DNA of 64,000 nt. Origin: Daphnia carinata. Its lineage: Eukaryota; Arthropoda; Branchiopoda; Diplostraca; Daphniidae. The position numbers and the translations under genes are program-made. Positions 1 through 10,956 of the stretch are shown piece after piece; positions within the stretch are counted from its first letter, which is position 1; each line of letters starts with the position of its first letter. The stretch lies in the NCBI RefSeq assembly GCF_022539665.2, contig NC_081335.1, positions 6,448,001-6,512,000 of the forward strand, read 5' to 3'. The notes below the pieces were generated by a model. It was given only the letters and a program-made list of their open reading frames with translations. It was not told the DNA's origin and did no database searches.

Positions 1-228
1 AGGTGTGAAAACGAAAAAATTGTCTGGGCAAAACTGAAAATGGACAGTAAAAAAACAACTTTCTGGGATAACTCGAAAACTTTTAGAGTCTAAAGCCTCC
101 AATTTTTTCTAAAAATGCACAACCAAAATTCCGGTAGGTCAAATTTTTAAAACTAAATCTATTACATACTTCAAGTGGTAGAATTTTTGTTTCAATTGCC
201 TAGCGTTCCAATTGCGCCCTACCTCCCC
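1..228 (-). repeat. end of a pogo-type MITE cut by the window edge
   Basis: The last 14 bases before 229 are the reverse complement of the GGGGAGGTAGGGCG terminus found at 3237 and 7544, and TA follows at 229-230. The sequence inward matches the left ends of those two elements in inverted orientation. The other end lies outside the window. Confidence 0.8.
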
Positions 229-230
229 TA

Positions 231-2378
231 CATCTTTATTTTTTTAAAGATACAGTTCCAAGACATCCTCATTTTGGGATATTTAGTTTGGCAACAGGGG
301 GAAGTATCAACAGTGTCTGACATCATAACAAATCCCATAAAATATAATTTAGACAGATAATTGTGTAAAATCATTCAAAATTACAAAGGAAAAGCTGAAC
401 GTGTTACATATCCAGATTGTATTTGTTAGGAACCCCTCAAATGCCACAAAGGTGCACATATAAGTTGTGAATCGAATACCAGAACAATTTTATCTGCTGA
501 CTGTTCCTTGTAGTTTATGTTTTGCTTTAATGCCGTTATAGTTTTATCGTTTTGTGGCATTTGCCCGCGATTTCAGAAGCAATAAATAATTAAAAAGATT
601 GGGATTGGGATTGTTAAGTTTTATTCTAACCACTATCAATAAATTGATTTCCCTATAAGGGAAAGGTGGATCCGTCCCAGTTAAATTGGTAACGACTTTC
701 TCGTGGCTATGCTTTGTGTATATCGGTACAACTTTTTTAAGAACTAAAATACAAAACTGATGTCATTTTGTTTCAAGCTATAGCTCCAAAAAAATTGTGA
801 AAAAAATTTACGTGGACCTACCCTTGTATAATTTCATTAAACATCTGTTCAAAGTCAACTAACAGAGGATTGAACTCTTCCGAAACAAAAAAAAATATTG
901 AATTGATATCAGGGCCTCAATGTCCGAAATGGTTTGCTATATTATCCTAACTAACATTTATATCGTTATGTTTCCTAAAATGACCTTTACAGGCTGTTTA
1001 ATCTGTTACTATGTTCAATAAAAAATATTCATCAAATTCGTGATTACATTCTCCTTGTTGTAAGTTGAAAACAAGTTCAAATTTCTTCAAAATTGTGAAA
1101 AAATCCAACCAACAATAAATTTAAAGCAAAACGAAAGATAAAAAGTTAAAATCTATTGGTATTTAGATATAATTTTACGAAGATACATGTGTCCAAATAA
1201 AACGCAACTTTTTCACCAAACGCAACGTGTGTCGATTGATTGAAAAATTTAACAATAATTTTTAAAAAATATCTTCCAAAAAATGTTTCCGAAGTTAGCA
1301 TCGTCGATCTGGAATTAGCAGAAATTAGTGTTTTTTATATTACTGATATTAAGATAAATTTTGCATTTCATTAGGCAGACTTAGATTGAAGAGCTTTTCA
1401 TCTTATATCATTTGGTATACTTATGTTAAGAATTCCAACTTCTTGTGCCGTCGAATAAATTCGTCGAATATCCGTCGAATAATTTTACTAAGCTTTTTTT
1501 TGCGTATTAATTGATTTCATAAGTTGTTTTTTTTTTGGATAAATTACACATGTCTCCTTAAGAACAATTTCACCCATTAGGTTTGGTATTAAACTTTCTT
1601 TCTTAACTCAATTAGAACATGGAAAACAAGTAGTTTGTGTGTGAGCAGGAACGTGCCCTGTTCTCGAATCCGCGTTTTTACTTAATCCTAAAAAAATGGT
1701 ATCCTATTTAAGAATGTCTAATTTCAACAACTGTATTTTCCTCCCAAAATACCATTAAATAACACTTGGTCTGGCTAGTTAATGAATATTTGATTAACTT
1801 CACATGTTACTTGAAGCACAAGCAAGTTTACACATACAAATGTTTCTTTCATATAAGTACTTACCATCGCAAATTTTGGTGTTTTTCTTGGCGAATTTTT
1901 CGGGTAAAGCTATAGAGCGAAATTTTTTGCGCTTTAGTTTTTAAGGATTTTTTCCCTTTGAGGGGAAACAAGGTAAGTGAGTGAAGACCGTACTTTATCT
2001 GTGGATTGGTGGCTGCCCCCAAGATAGGTCTGACAAACAAAAGCGATGAAAAATGATTCAGGTATCAACTATTTTCTCCTCTCATTCTGAAACATGTACT
2101 TTTTAAGATGGAAGTAAGAAATGATGAATAAAAGAGAATTTAAAGAAAAACCTTAGGTACTGTGTTTGTAAAATACAACTAAGAACACAGCTTTAATAGC
2201 GGAGAGCGGAGAAGGGGCATTCGAACACTTCTTTAAAATGTGTTCCACCTGAAGAATAAAACGGGGAAAAACAATGTTAAAAATTTCTACCGTATTCCCG
2301 TAGAAAACGCTATTGATTTTCATTTTTGCCAGAACGGTGTGAATTTCTACCAGTTGTATAAGTGCGGTAGCGTGTATC
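231..2378. other. AT-rich spacer without a supported gene
   Basis: I see no long reading frame, splice-consistent exon or RNA gene here. The stretch is AT-rich with short homopolymers and probably consists of old unrecognised repeats. Confidence 0.5.
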
Positions 2379-2476
2379 GATAATCGGTATCTACCTACCA
2401 TAAATCGGTATATACCTAACTGATATTGGTATATACCAACCAGAAATCGGTATACACCTACGACAAATCGGTATAT
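2379..2476. repeat. short tandem array, about five 20-24 bp units
   Basis: Units share the core AATCGGTATATACCTA with small variations and occur in direct order. The core contains the dyad GGTATATACC, so each unit can also form a small hairpin. The array is imperfect and not part of any other repeat I recognise. Confidence 0.6.
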
Positions 2477-2480
2477 ATAC

Positions 2481-2965
2481 TAGGCTCAAATTTGAATGTA
2501 TTATTTTTTGGAAAATAATTGCAGACAAACCACAACTGTAAATGCATTAGGCCGCAAAACATAACGGAAATTTGATCTATATTAAAACACCGATAAAGCA
2601 CTATTAATTAAGAATAAAAGTTAAATTCGTTATTTTCATTGGTTCTCTAAATCTAGTCCACAATTTTACAGATCATTCGGTTTAGATTTATGATATTTGT
2701 AAACAATCATCTTACTTTCGGTAAATACATTACGGTTCCCTACAGGAACTGAGCCCAGTTAAACCTAAAAAAAAAACTACCCACTGAAAGTAAAATAAAA
2801 CTATAGGCTCAAAATTTGGAATTATTTTTTGTGTGCAAATGATTGCAGATAAAACACAGTTATTAATACCGTAGACTGACAGAGATAAAGAACATTTGAT
2901 TTATATTATAAACACCAATAAAAATCATTCATCAAAGGTAAAAGGTGTTAATTATTTTTCAGCAT
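2481..2965 (+). repeat. diverged direct duplication of about 160 bp
   Basis: About 2483-2640 and 2804-2965 align collinearly. They share the order AGGCTCAAA, a T-run, GATTGCAGA-like sequence, an ATTTGAT motif and a downstream run leading to TTATTTTC. The copies differ by many substitutions and are separated by about 165 bp of other sequence. Confidence 0.5.
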
Positions 2966-3236
2966 TGGAGCTCCGCTCTGTCGAGTTTAAACTTATTAAT
3001 CGTTTTAATCAATATTGAAACTGCTTCACACTTGGGGGATAACATGGCCGTCTAGGCAGATACACTGTTAAAAAAAGCCTCGAATTTCGGTGAAATTTGC
3101 ACCTAAGTTGGACTCTGCTAATTTTGGGGAGGTTCCCTGAAATTGGTAAAAGTCCTCCGAAAAATGGTTAAAATAACACCTAAATGAAGACACATATTTA
3201 GCAAAAAATTAAACCAATAGACCCGTTAGTGTACAA

Positions 3237-4138
3237 GGGGAGGTAGGGCGCATTTGGAACACTAGGCAGTTGAAACAAATATTCTACCACTTGAAGTATG
3301 TAAGAGATTTAGTTTAAAAAATTTGAGCTATCGGGAATTAGGGTTGTACATTTTTAGAAAAAATTAGAGGCTTTAGACTCTAAAATTTCGAGTTATCCCA
3401 AACAGTTGTTTTTGACTGTTCATTTGTAGTTTTTTCCCAGAAAATTTTTTCGTTTTCACACCTAAAACGATGGAGGAAATCATTAAAAAAGGTCTTGCAT
3501 CATTCATCGTTCGTTAAGCTATAAATTGATGACAATAATTTTTTCCTAGCTAAATTTTATCCCCTATAAACATTAAAACTCCGTAAAGACCCATGCTAGG
3601 GGCAATTGGAAAACGGTGTTCCAATTGCAATTTCCGTATGCGAATCCCCTTACTGTAGTCTGGCAACGGTGTTATAGCCCTATGCAGCGTATTAGCTGTA
3701 ATTCAGGAAACTACCGAAATTCATTAAATAATATTTAGTTATTACATAAAGTTATAAAACATCTTAAAAAATAAAGATTAAGATTTTTTGTATTACTGTA
3801 AAAAATTCATCAAAATACGTATCCCAGATTCTGAGATATCGTCATTTTAGTTTCTTCATAAAACCGGGAGCTCTCTTATGGAAAAACCCACGTTTCAATT
3901 GCCCAGACGCCCTGTTTCAATTGCCGAGCAGGATTGGCAATGGAAACATCTTGAGGTACCTCCAATTTTTTACCAATAGCAGATGTGCATCTTTGCCGAA
4001 CCAACTCAAAAAAAATACTGTTATGTAGCTGAGATAACTGGCTACAAATCTATATATTTTTTTTAGTTTAGTTGGACGATTTGTGTAATCGTAGGGAATA
4101 AAAATGAGTTGTTGGTTTCAACTACGCCCTACCTCCCC
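3237..4138 (+). mobile_element. pogo-type MITE, 902 bp
   Basis: Termini are GGGGAGGTAGGGCG at 3237 and its reverse complement ending at 4138. TA follows at 4139-4140, and the left flank is AA. The uninterrupted copies at about 30350 and 39525 show the host sequence without an insert; the 39525 copy reads GTGTACTAGTTATT. This supports insertion into a TA dinucleotide with one flanking base since mutated. The internal sequence matches the first and last few hundred bases of the larger element at 7544-10956. There is no coding capacity. Confidence 0.85.
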
Positions 4139-4681
4139 TAGTTATTTATATGAATAATTGCAATAATAGCAGTAAACCCAACTGAAAATGATTTGTATTG
4201 TTAAGTATCTTAGTTAACAAATTAAAACGAGCACAAAAGTATATAGATCAAACTCTATGCAATTAAAAACGCACACTGTTAAAAATATGTACTTTTTTCG
4301 GTAATTTACCTCCTCTACAATCGGCAATTTTACCTAAAACGGTGATTTTCAGTTTTTGCGAAAAATATGGTGAATTTTTACCCGAAAAATACATTGTGGG
4401 TTTCACACACCAGATAACGGGGTTGACGCACCAGATAATGGTGTTAACGAACTAAAAAACGAAGTTGCCACCCCGAAAAGTGGCGCTGTTCATTGGTTAT
4501 GTTTCATGGAACTTGAAACGGTCAGACATCATAAAAATAGTTCGTCTGTTGTGCCCTGACTTTTAACTCTAGTGTTCCAGATTTGCTGCATCATGGAAAT
4601 TCAAGTAGAAAATATAGGTATGAAATATTAATAAGTGAATAAAAATGTGTAGCACTGTTTGTCTCCGATTAATATTGAAGT

Positions 4682-4954
4682 ATGTATATTCGTTGCTCTA
4701 CGCCTTTAGGAATCCAATGTGAAGTCGTGAATTGCACTGCTCGTACACGGACAAAAATAGAAATGCTATCACATTATAAGACAGTTCATCGAGGTGATCG
4801 TACATTTGATGTACCTTGTTTGAGCGGTTGTGACAGAAGATATCGTACAGAAGATGGACTAGGAAAACATTTGCAGTCTCACCACCCAACATTCTTTGAA
4901 CAAAATATTGAATTAGTAGACCTAGCACCTATGATTCAGAAGAAGAAGATGTAA
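4682..4954 (+). pseudogene. zinc-finger N-terminal exon of the CACTA-like transposase
   Basis: The 90-residue frame has two C2H2-like fingers. The first uses Cys13, Cys18, His31 and His36; the second uses Cys46, Cys50, His63 and His67. It probably binds DNA at the element ends. It lies 408 bp inside the CACTG terminus and upstream of the transposase on the same strand. The sequence at about 4950-5048 looks like a continuation in another frame, with an intron before 5102 that I could not fix. Reverse-strand copies lie at 13469-13711, about 31000-31240 and, split by a BEL element, at about 40600-40703 and 51179-51250. Those copies preserve this exon in non-autonomous derivatives. Confidence 0.6.
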
Positions 4955-5101
4955 TGTTACGAGAAGAAATACAGGGTCTTAATTCATACCTTGCTGCAGC
5001 ATCTATCTTTTCAACAGAAGAACAAGTGCTTCAGAAGGCACATAACTAGTAAATAGCATGTATTTTGTCTTCCATATGAATGAACTTAAAAACTATTAAT
5101 T

Positions 5102-7320
5102 TTGTTTACAGTGACCCTGCATTTAGTTCTACTTCGTCTGTCTGATGAAAGAAAATTTAATCAAGTAGATTTACAGACTGTTATGGAAGCAACAACAGAT
5201 TTTGTGAACAAAGAAATCATTTCTATTTTGTCAAAAACAATCTCATCACTGAGAGATAGCAAGTGTACGCACATCAAGAGTATCCAACAAATGGAACAAC
5301 TATATAGATCTACCTTTGCTCCTGATCCATTTAAAGGTCTACGCACCCAGTACAAGCAAAGACAATTTTACTCAAAATATTTTGGAATGGTAAATCCAAC
5401 CAAAATACGACTGCCGGCCCTACCAAGCGATTATGGTAGGCATCGAACAAGGCAGCCACAAACATTCAAGAAACAGGAATACGTCGTGGTGTCCTTGATT
5501 TCTCAACTTCACTCCCTGTTGCAGAAAGATGATGTCTACAATCAAGTCTTCTCCGATAAAATTCCCCAACCTGGATTCCTCTGTCGCTTTGAAGATGGGA
5601 CATCATTTTCAGAAAACCCCTTATTCATGCGGCACCCTCATGCTCTTCAAATCCATCTCTACTTGGATGAGGTACAGTTATGTCGCGCTCTTGGGAGCAA
5701 AGTTTTTAATAATAAGCTAGTATTTGTTTATTTCACTATCGGAAACCTTGAGATGCGATATAGATCAGCACTCAGTCAAATTCAGTTATTGTCAATTTTC
5801 TTTAATCGTCAAGTTGAACAATATGGCATGAATGTTCTTTTAAAGCCTACTGTCGATGAACTTAAGAAACTAGAACAAAGAGTAGAAATTGTTATTAAAG
5901 GCGTAACACACAATATTTTTGGAACTCTTGCAATTTTAACTGCCGACAATCTAGCAAGTCATGCCGTAGGGGGTTTCAAAATTGGCTTCTCTAAAGGGTT
6001 TCGTAAATGTAGATACTTTTTAGGTACAGACCTTGAAATTCAGAATAATTTTACAGACCAAGAATTTGTTGAAAGAACTAAAAGTAGTCACAATTTGCAT
6101 TGCGAAACTCTAGAGTCGGATGAAGCTGAGTATTTTGGAAAATTGTATGGTCTCACAAGTAAAAGCATTCTCAACGAACTAATGTATTTTCATGTAATTG
6201 GGGGAAACATTCCCGACGTAATGCACGATTGGTTAGAGGGAGTTTTTCCGGTGGTGATTTGCAAATTATTGTGGGATTGCATCAGAGTTAAACGCTATTT
6301 CACTTTAGATATGCTTAACCATGCCATTCGGAATTTTATTTATGGTCATAATGAAGTAAAAAACAAACCATCTCAATGAAGTTCAATTACTTCATTTGGC
6401 CAAATGTAAACTTAGACAAAGTGCTTCGCAAATTTGGTTATTAGATTACCTTCTTCCCCTGATGATAGGTACATGTGTTCCTCCAGATGACCAAATATGG
6501 TTAACTTTTATATATGGGCTTGAAATAAGTAGATTGCTTTTCAAAGGACAAATCTGTGAATTAGAAATATGTAGGCTAGATTTTTTAATTGCTGAATTTA
6601 TAAGTTTGTACAAAGAAGTTTTCCCTGGGTCCCGAGTAATACCTAAAATGCATTTTATCATACATTACCCGCGTTTTATTAGAAAGCTCGGCCCATTCGT
6701 ATCCTTTTGGTGCATGCGGTACGAGGCCAAGCACAGCTATTTCAAGCAAATGTCTCGCGCAATCAGAAATTTTATAAATTTGCCGCTTACATTTGCCTCT
6801 CGTCATCAAATGTCACAATCGCAAAATTTTATGAAAAATCCTTTGTTATTCTTTAACGAACAAGTGGCAACCCCGAAAAAAAAATTTTGTTTCTCTGGTT
6901 TCTAGAAAATATTGTGGGCTAATTGCCGACAAATTTTCAATTCCCTGTAATAATATTCGTGAAACTTCTATTCGCACTTTACCATGGATTACTTTTTGTT
7001 CCACCAAGTATAAAAAAAGAAACACTGTTGTGCTATGTAAGACAGTTTCTCGACCAAATGGTGAATTTGGCATTCTTAGGGCAATTTACGGGCACCTGAA
7101 GCAATATGTATTACGTGTACCAATGTATAACACTGTCAATTTTAATGACCATTTCCAATCTTTCGAGGTTTCCCAACGTAGGGACAACTTTCACAACTTT
7201 TATATGTCAGTGAATTTCTTGACTACAAAGTGTTCCAATTACAACATCCCGTTGATTTATCTGTATCAACAAATTGCATGTACCCTTTGTCTGACTTTAT
7301 CGTCACCAAAAGTGAAATAA
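5102..7320 (+). pseudogene. CACTA/EnSpm-like transposase, frameshifted
   Basis: Three consecutive frames (5102-6379, 6396-6905, 7030-7320) read as one protein broken by frameshifts near 6370 and between 6905 and 7030. Visible landmarks are PDVMHDWLEGV near residue 370 of the first frame, LGPFVSFWCMRYEAKHSYF in the second, and a Tyr/Leu-rich C-terminus in the third. The first resembles the DxMHxxxEGV block of metazoan CACTA-type transposases; the second looks like a conserved block of such proteins. It would cut and join the element at its CACTG ends in the nucleus. I assign the superfamily from these motifs plus the termini, without a database search. The breaks make it non-functional here. 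Confidence 0.6.
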
Positions 7321-7543
7321 ACGATATATAATTGTTCACCATATTGTACTGTATGGCAACGTCACATACGTTTTGTCAACTCTAACCTACGCAAGCTCTT
7401 TCAAATTAGTCGGCCATTACAGCTACACCGCCTACACACTTCAATTGTGCAGCACAGGTCAGTTTTCAATTTTAAAAGTAAAAAAGTAGCTTCCAACTAC
7501 TTTAAGAATGGTAAATTCTGGTCGAAAAAATGTTATTGTAGTA

Positions 7544-10500
7544 GGGGAGGTAGGGCGCAATTGGAACGCGCGGCAATTGAAACAAAAATTCTACCACTTA
7601 AAGTATGTACGAGATTTAGTTTTAAAAATTTGAGCTAACGGGAATAAGGTTTGTACATTTTTAGAAAAAATTGGAGGCTTTAGACTCCAAAATTTTTCAA
7701 GTTATCCCAGAAAGTTGTTTTTTGATGGTCCATTTGTAGTTTTTGCCAAGACAATTTTTTCGTTTTCACACCTAAAACGATGGAGGAAATCATTAAAAAA
7801 GGTCTTGAATCATTCACCGTTCATTAAGCTTTAAATTGATAACATTAATTTTCTCCTATCTAAATTTTATCACCTATAATCATTAAAACTCCGTGAAGAC
7901 CCATGCTAGGAGCAATTGGAACACCTTGTTCCAATTGCGACCCTTCCGTATGCGCGTCTCCCTTACTGTAATCTGGCAGCGGTGTTATAGCCCTACGCAG
8001 CGTATTAGCAGAGTTCTTTTTTGAATTTGTTTTTGAATGTTGTTGTTTTGTATTTTGTGTAGTGACGAAGAACAATGTCCACAAATAAAGTGTCAGACGG
8101 GACGAACACCTATCTGTCATGGAAGAAGCCGCAAATTCGATAATTGATAATAAATTGTCATATAGAGAAGCTGCAAAAACTTTTGGTGTATCTGTGCCGA
8201 CATTATATAGGTTCGTTGTGAGAAAACGAAATAGTGAGCCACCTAGAATAGGCTACCATCCAGCTATTGAAGTTTTCACTGGTGACAAGAAAAAGCACTT
8301 GAAAAGTATGTCGTAGAAGCTCAAAAAAGGTACTATGGGTTAAGTACCATTGATCTACGGCATCTAGCATACCAGGTAGCTACAAAATTCAAACTGAAAT
8401 GCCCTGCTACTTGGGAACGAGGTAACTCATATTCATTTATTAATGTCATAATTGTTATAACCTCACCAATCATTGCATAGATGGGCTTGCCGGTAGGGAT
8501 TGGATAAGGGGTTTCTTGAAGAGACATCCTCAACTTGCAGTAAGAACAGCTCAGGCCACCAGTTATGCAAGAGCAGCTGCATTTAACAAACACACGGTTT
8601 CAATGTTTTTTGACAACCTTTACAGTGTTCTACAGAAGTACAAGTTTACCCCAACAGACATATACAACTTTGATGAAACTGGTATATTTTAGGATAATAT
8701 AAGTATTATTATTTAAACCATCATTTAACAATTCCATAGGACTCACAACTTGCCACAAACCAGGTAAAGTGATTGCTACCAAAGGTAGCAAAACAGTGGG
8801 GCTCAATGACATCAGGAGAACGGGGCACACTTGTCACGCTAGGGCTATCAGTTAGTGCAACAGGAATTGTTGTTCCACCCATATTTTTGTATCCACGAAA
8901 AAGGGACCATCCGACTTACCTTCATGGAGGACCTACGGGATGCATTGGCAGATGCAATGGAGGTGGTTGGATGTCTCAGCCTGACTTCTTATTTTACAAG
9001 AAACATTTTGTGGCGTGCTGCAAACCCACTGTGCAACGAAAAATTTTACTAATTCTTGATAACCACCACTCACACTTGAGCGTTGAGGTGATTGATTTTT
9101 GTAGGGAAAATGGTGTGGTGTTAGTCACGCTGCCTCCTCACTGCCCTCACAAACTCCAGCCCTTAGACCGTTCTGTGTTTGGACCGCTAAAAAAATACTT
9201 TAGCTCTGCTTGTTCCGCATGGATGGTGAATAATCCAGGCCGTACAATGAAGATAGAGAATATTGCCAGTATAGTTGGTATTGCACTACCAAAAGCAACG
9301 AGACAAGAAAATGTAGTTAACGGATTCAAGGTTTGCGGAATTTGTCCCTTTGATCGCGACATTTTCACTGAGGACGATTTCTCACCTTCTAATGTCAGCG
9401 ACCGATGTATAGAAGGAACGCAACCTACCGTATCCAGAGATGGTAATCTTTAAATTATGTATTAGATTAACCTTCTACCCAATAATACTCTATATATTTT
9501 TTTAGTAAATGACATTTCCTACGAAGAAGCCCATGTTGTAAATCCTAACGCCAACAATGACGTCCCGTTAGAAAGGCCCCCCACAACAAGTTTTTCAATA
9601 GATGACATGGATACCACCCTCAGATTTAATCCAGCTATTGTTTTGCCCCTGCCATTAGCTCCACCAAGAAAACCTGGTAATCGAGGACAAAAGAGAGGGA
9701 CATCCATTCTGACTGACACACCAGAAAGGAATGCCTTAAACGCAGCTGAAATAAAAAAGAAGAAACAAATGTCTAGAAAAAAACTTGCATTTAACGACAA
9801 CATCTCAGATGATACAGCTCAAGAAAAGGGAAGGCCTAAAAACAATACCAGGGGTGGGAAATGTAAGAGATCCAGAATCGATAAAGAAAATATAGATGAT
9901 GTGTTGTGTTTAATTTGCCAAAACCCTTTTTCCGCTGACAAAAATGATGAGGAGTGGGTTAAATGTACTCGCTGTGAAAATTGGGCACACGAAGCTTGTG
10001 TTACTGATGATGGTCCTAATTTTTATGTGTTTTAACTGCCTCTAAGTAAAAGTCATGTTAACTTTTCATTTACACTATTACCTTGATTGTGTAACGTTTA
10101 CGTAAACATGAAAGTTCTTTGTCTCAATTGTTGCAGTGGCACTATTCTAGTCACTATGCCGAATACCAATTCAGAAGTTGTTTGCTGTCATGGATGCCCC
10201 AATAAACAAGTTTACTGTTAAAGTACCTCCAATTTTTTTGAAAAAAAAAAAAATAAAAACCTTGTTTTCCTATTCAAGTTACTTAAAAGTAAACAATGAA
10301 CATCAACACATGTCGTCTGCTGAGTGGCTGACAATTATCGTCTGCCTCAATCTTTGTGTTCTTATTTACAACGTTGTTTAAAGAAATTAAATTTTATAAA
10401 TTAAATTACCGACATTAACAACAATTATGATGTAAGGCTGGACATGCCATACTCGATTATAAAAATTTCATCTCCATACTATTAACCATTTTTTGGATTA

Positions 10501-10956
10501 CAAACTGTTTTCTAAACCGAATTCAGAAAACTATCAAAATTCATTAAATAATATTTAGGTATTACAGAAATTTATGAAATATCTTAAAAAATTAAGATTA
10601 AAATTCTTTGTATTAATGTAAAAAATTCATCACGATACGTATCTCAGATTCTGAGATATCGTCATTTGAGTTTCTTCATTAAACCGTGAGCTCTCTTATG
10701 GGAAAACCCACGTTTCAATTGCCCAGACGCACTGTTTCAATTGCCGAGTAGAATTGGCAATTGAAACATCTTGGGGTACCTCCAGTTTTTTGCACATAGC
10801 AGATGCTTATCTTTGCCGAACGCACCCAAAAAAAATACCATTATGTAGCTGAGATAACTGGCTACAAATCTATATAGTTTTTAGTCTAGTTGGACAATTT
10901 TTGTAAGCGTACGGAACAAAAATCAGTTTAGTGTTCCAACCACGCCCTACCTCCCC
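7544..10956 (+). mobile_element. pogo-type DNA transposon, 3.4 kb
   Basis: The 14-bp termini GGGGAGGTAGGGCG and the reverse complement CGCCCTACCTCCCC are flanked by TA at 7542-7543 and 10957-10958, the Tc1/mariner-pogo target duplication. Subterminal sequences match the MITEs at 1-228 and 3237-4138. The interior carries a transposase gene with introns. It inserted into the accessory gene of the CACTA-like element. It is the most complete copy of this family in the window and the likely source type of the MITEs. Confidence 0.88.
8119..10035 (+). pseudogene. pogo-type transposase with C-terminal PHD-like finger
   Basis: The start at 8119 opens a Psq-type helix-turn-helix (SYREAAKTFGVSVPTLYRF). 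The frame shifts near 8285. A GT-AG intron lies at 8422-8480 and another at 8682-8739, after the first catalytic motif FDETG. The frame shifts again near 8795. The DDE_1 domain then continues with LLILDNHHSHL and LQPLDRSVFGPLKK, giving a D-D-D triad as in pogo/Tigger enzymes. An intron at about 9442-9505 precedes a tail rich in Lys and Arg and a Cys/His cluster (CLICQNPF, CTRCENWAHEACV) resembling a PHD finger. The finger ends at an early stop at 10035. The protein would cut at the element ends and integrate at TA. With at least two frameshifts this copy is inactive. Confidence 0.85.
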
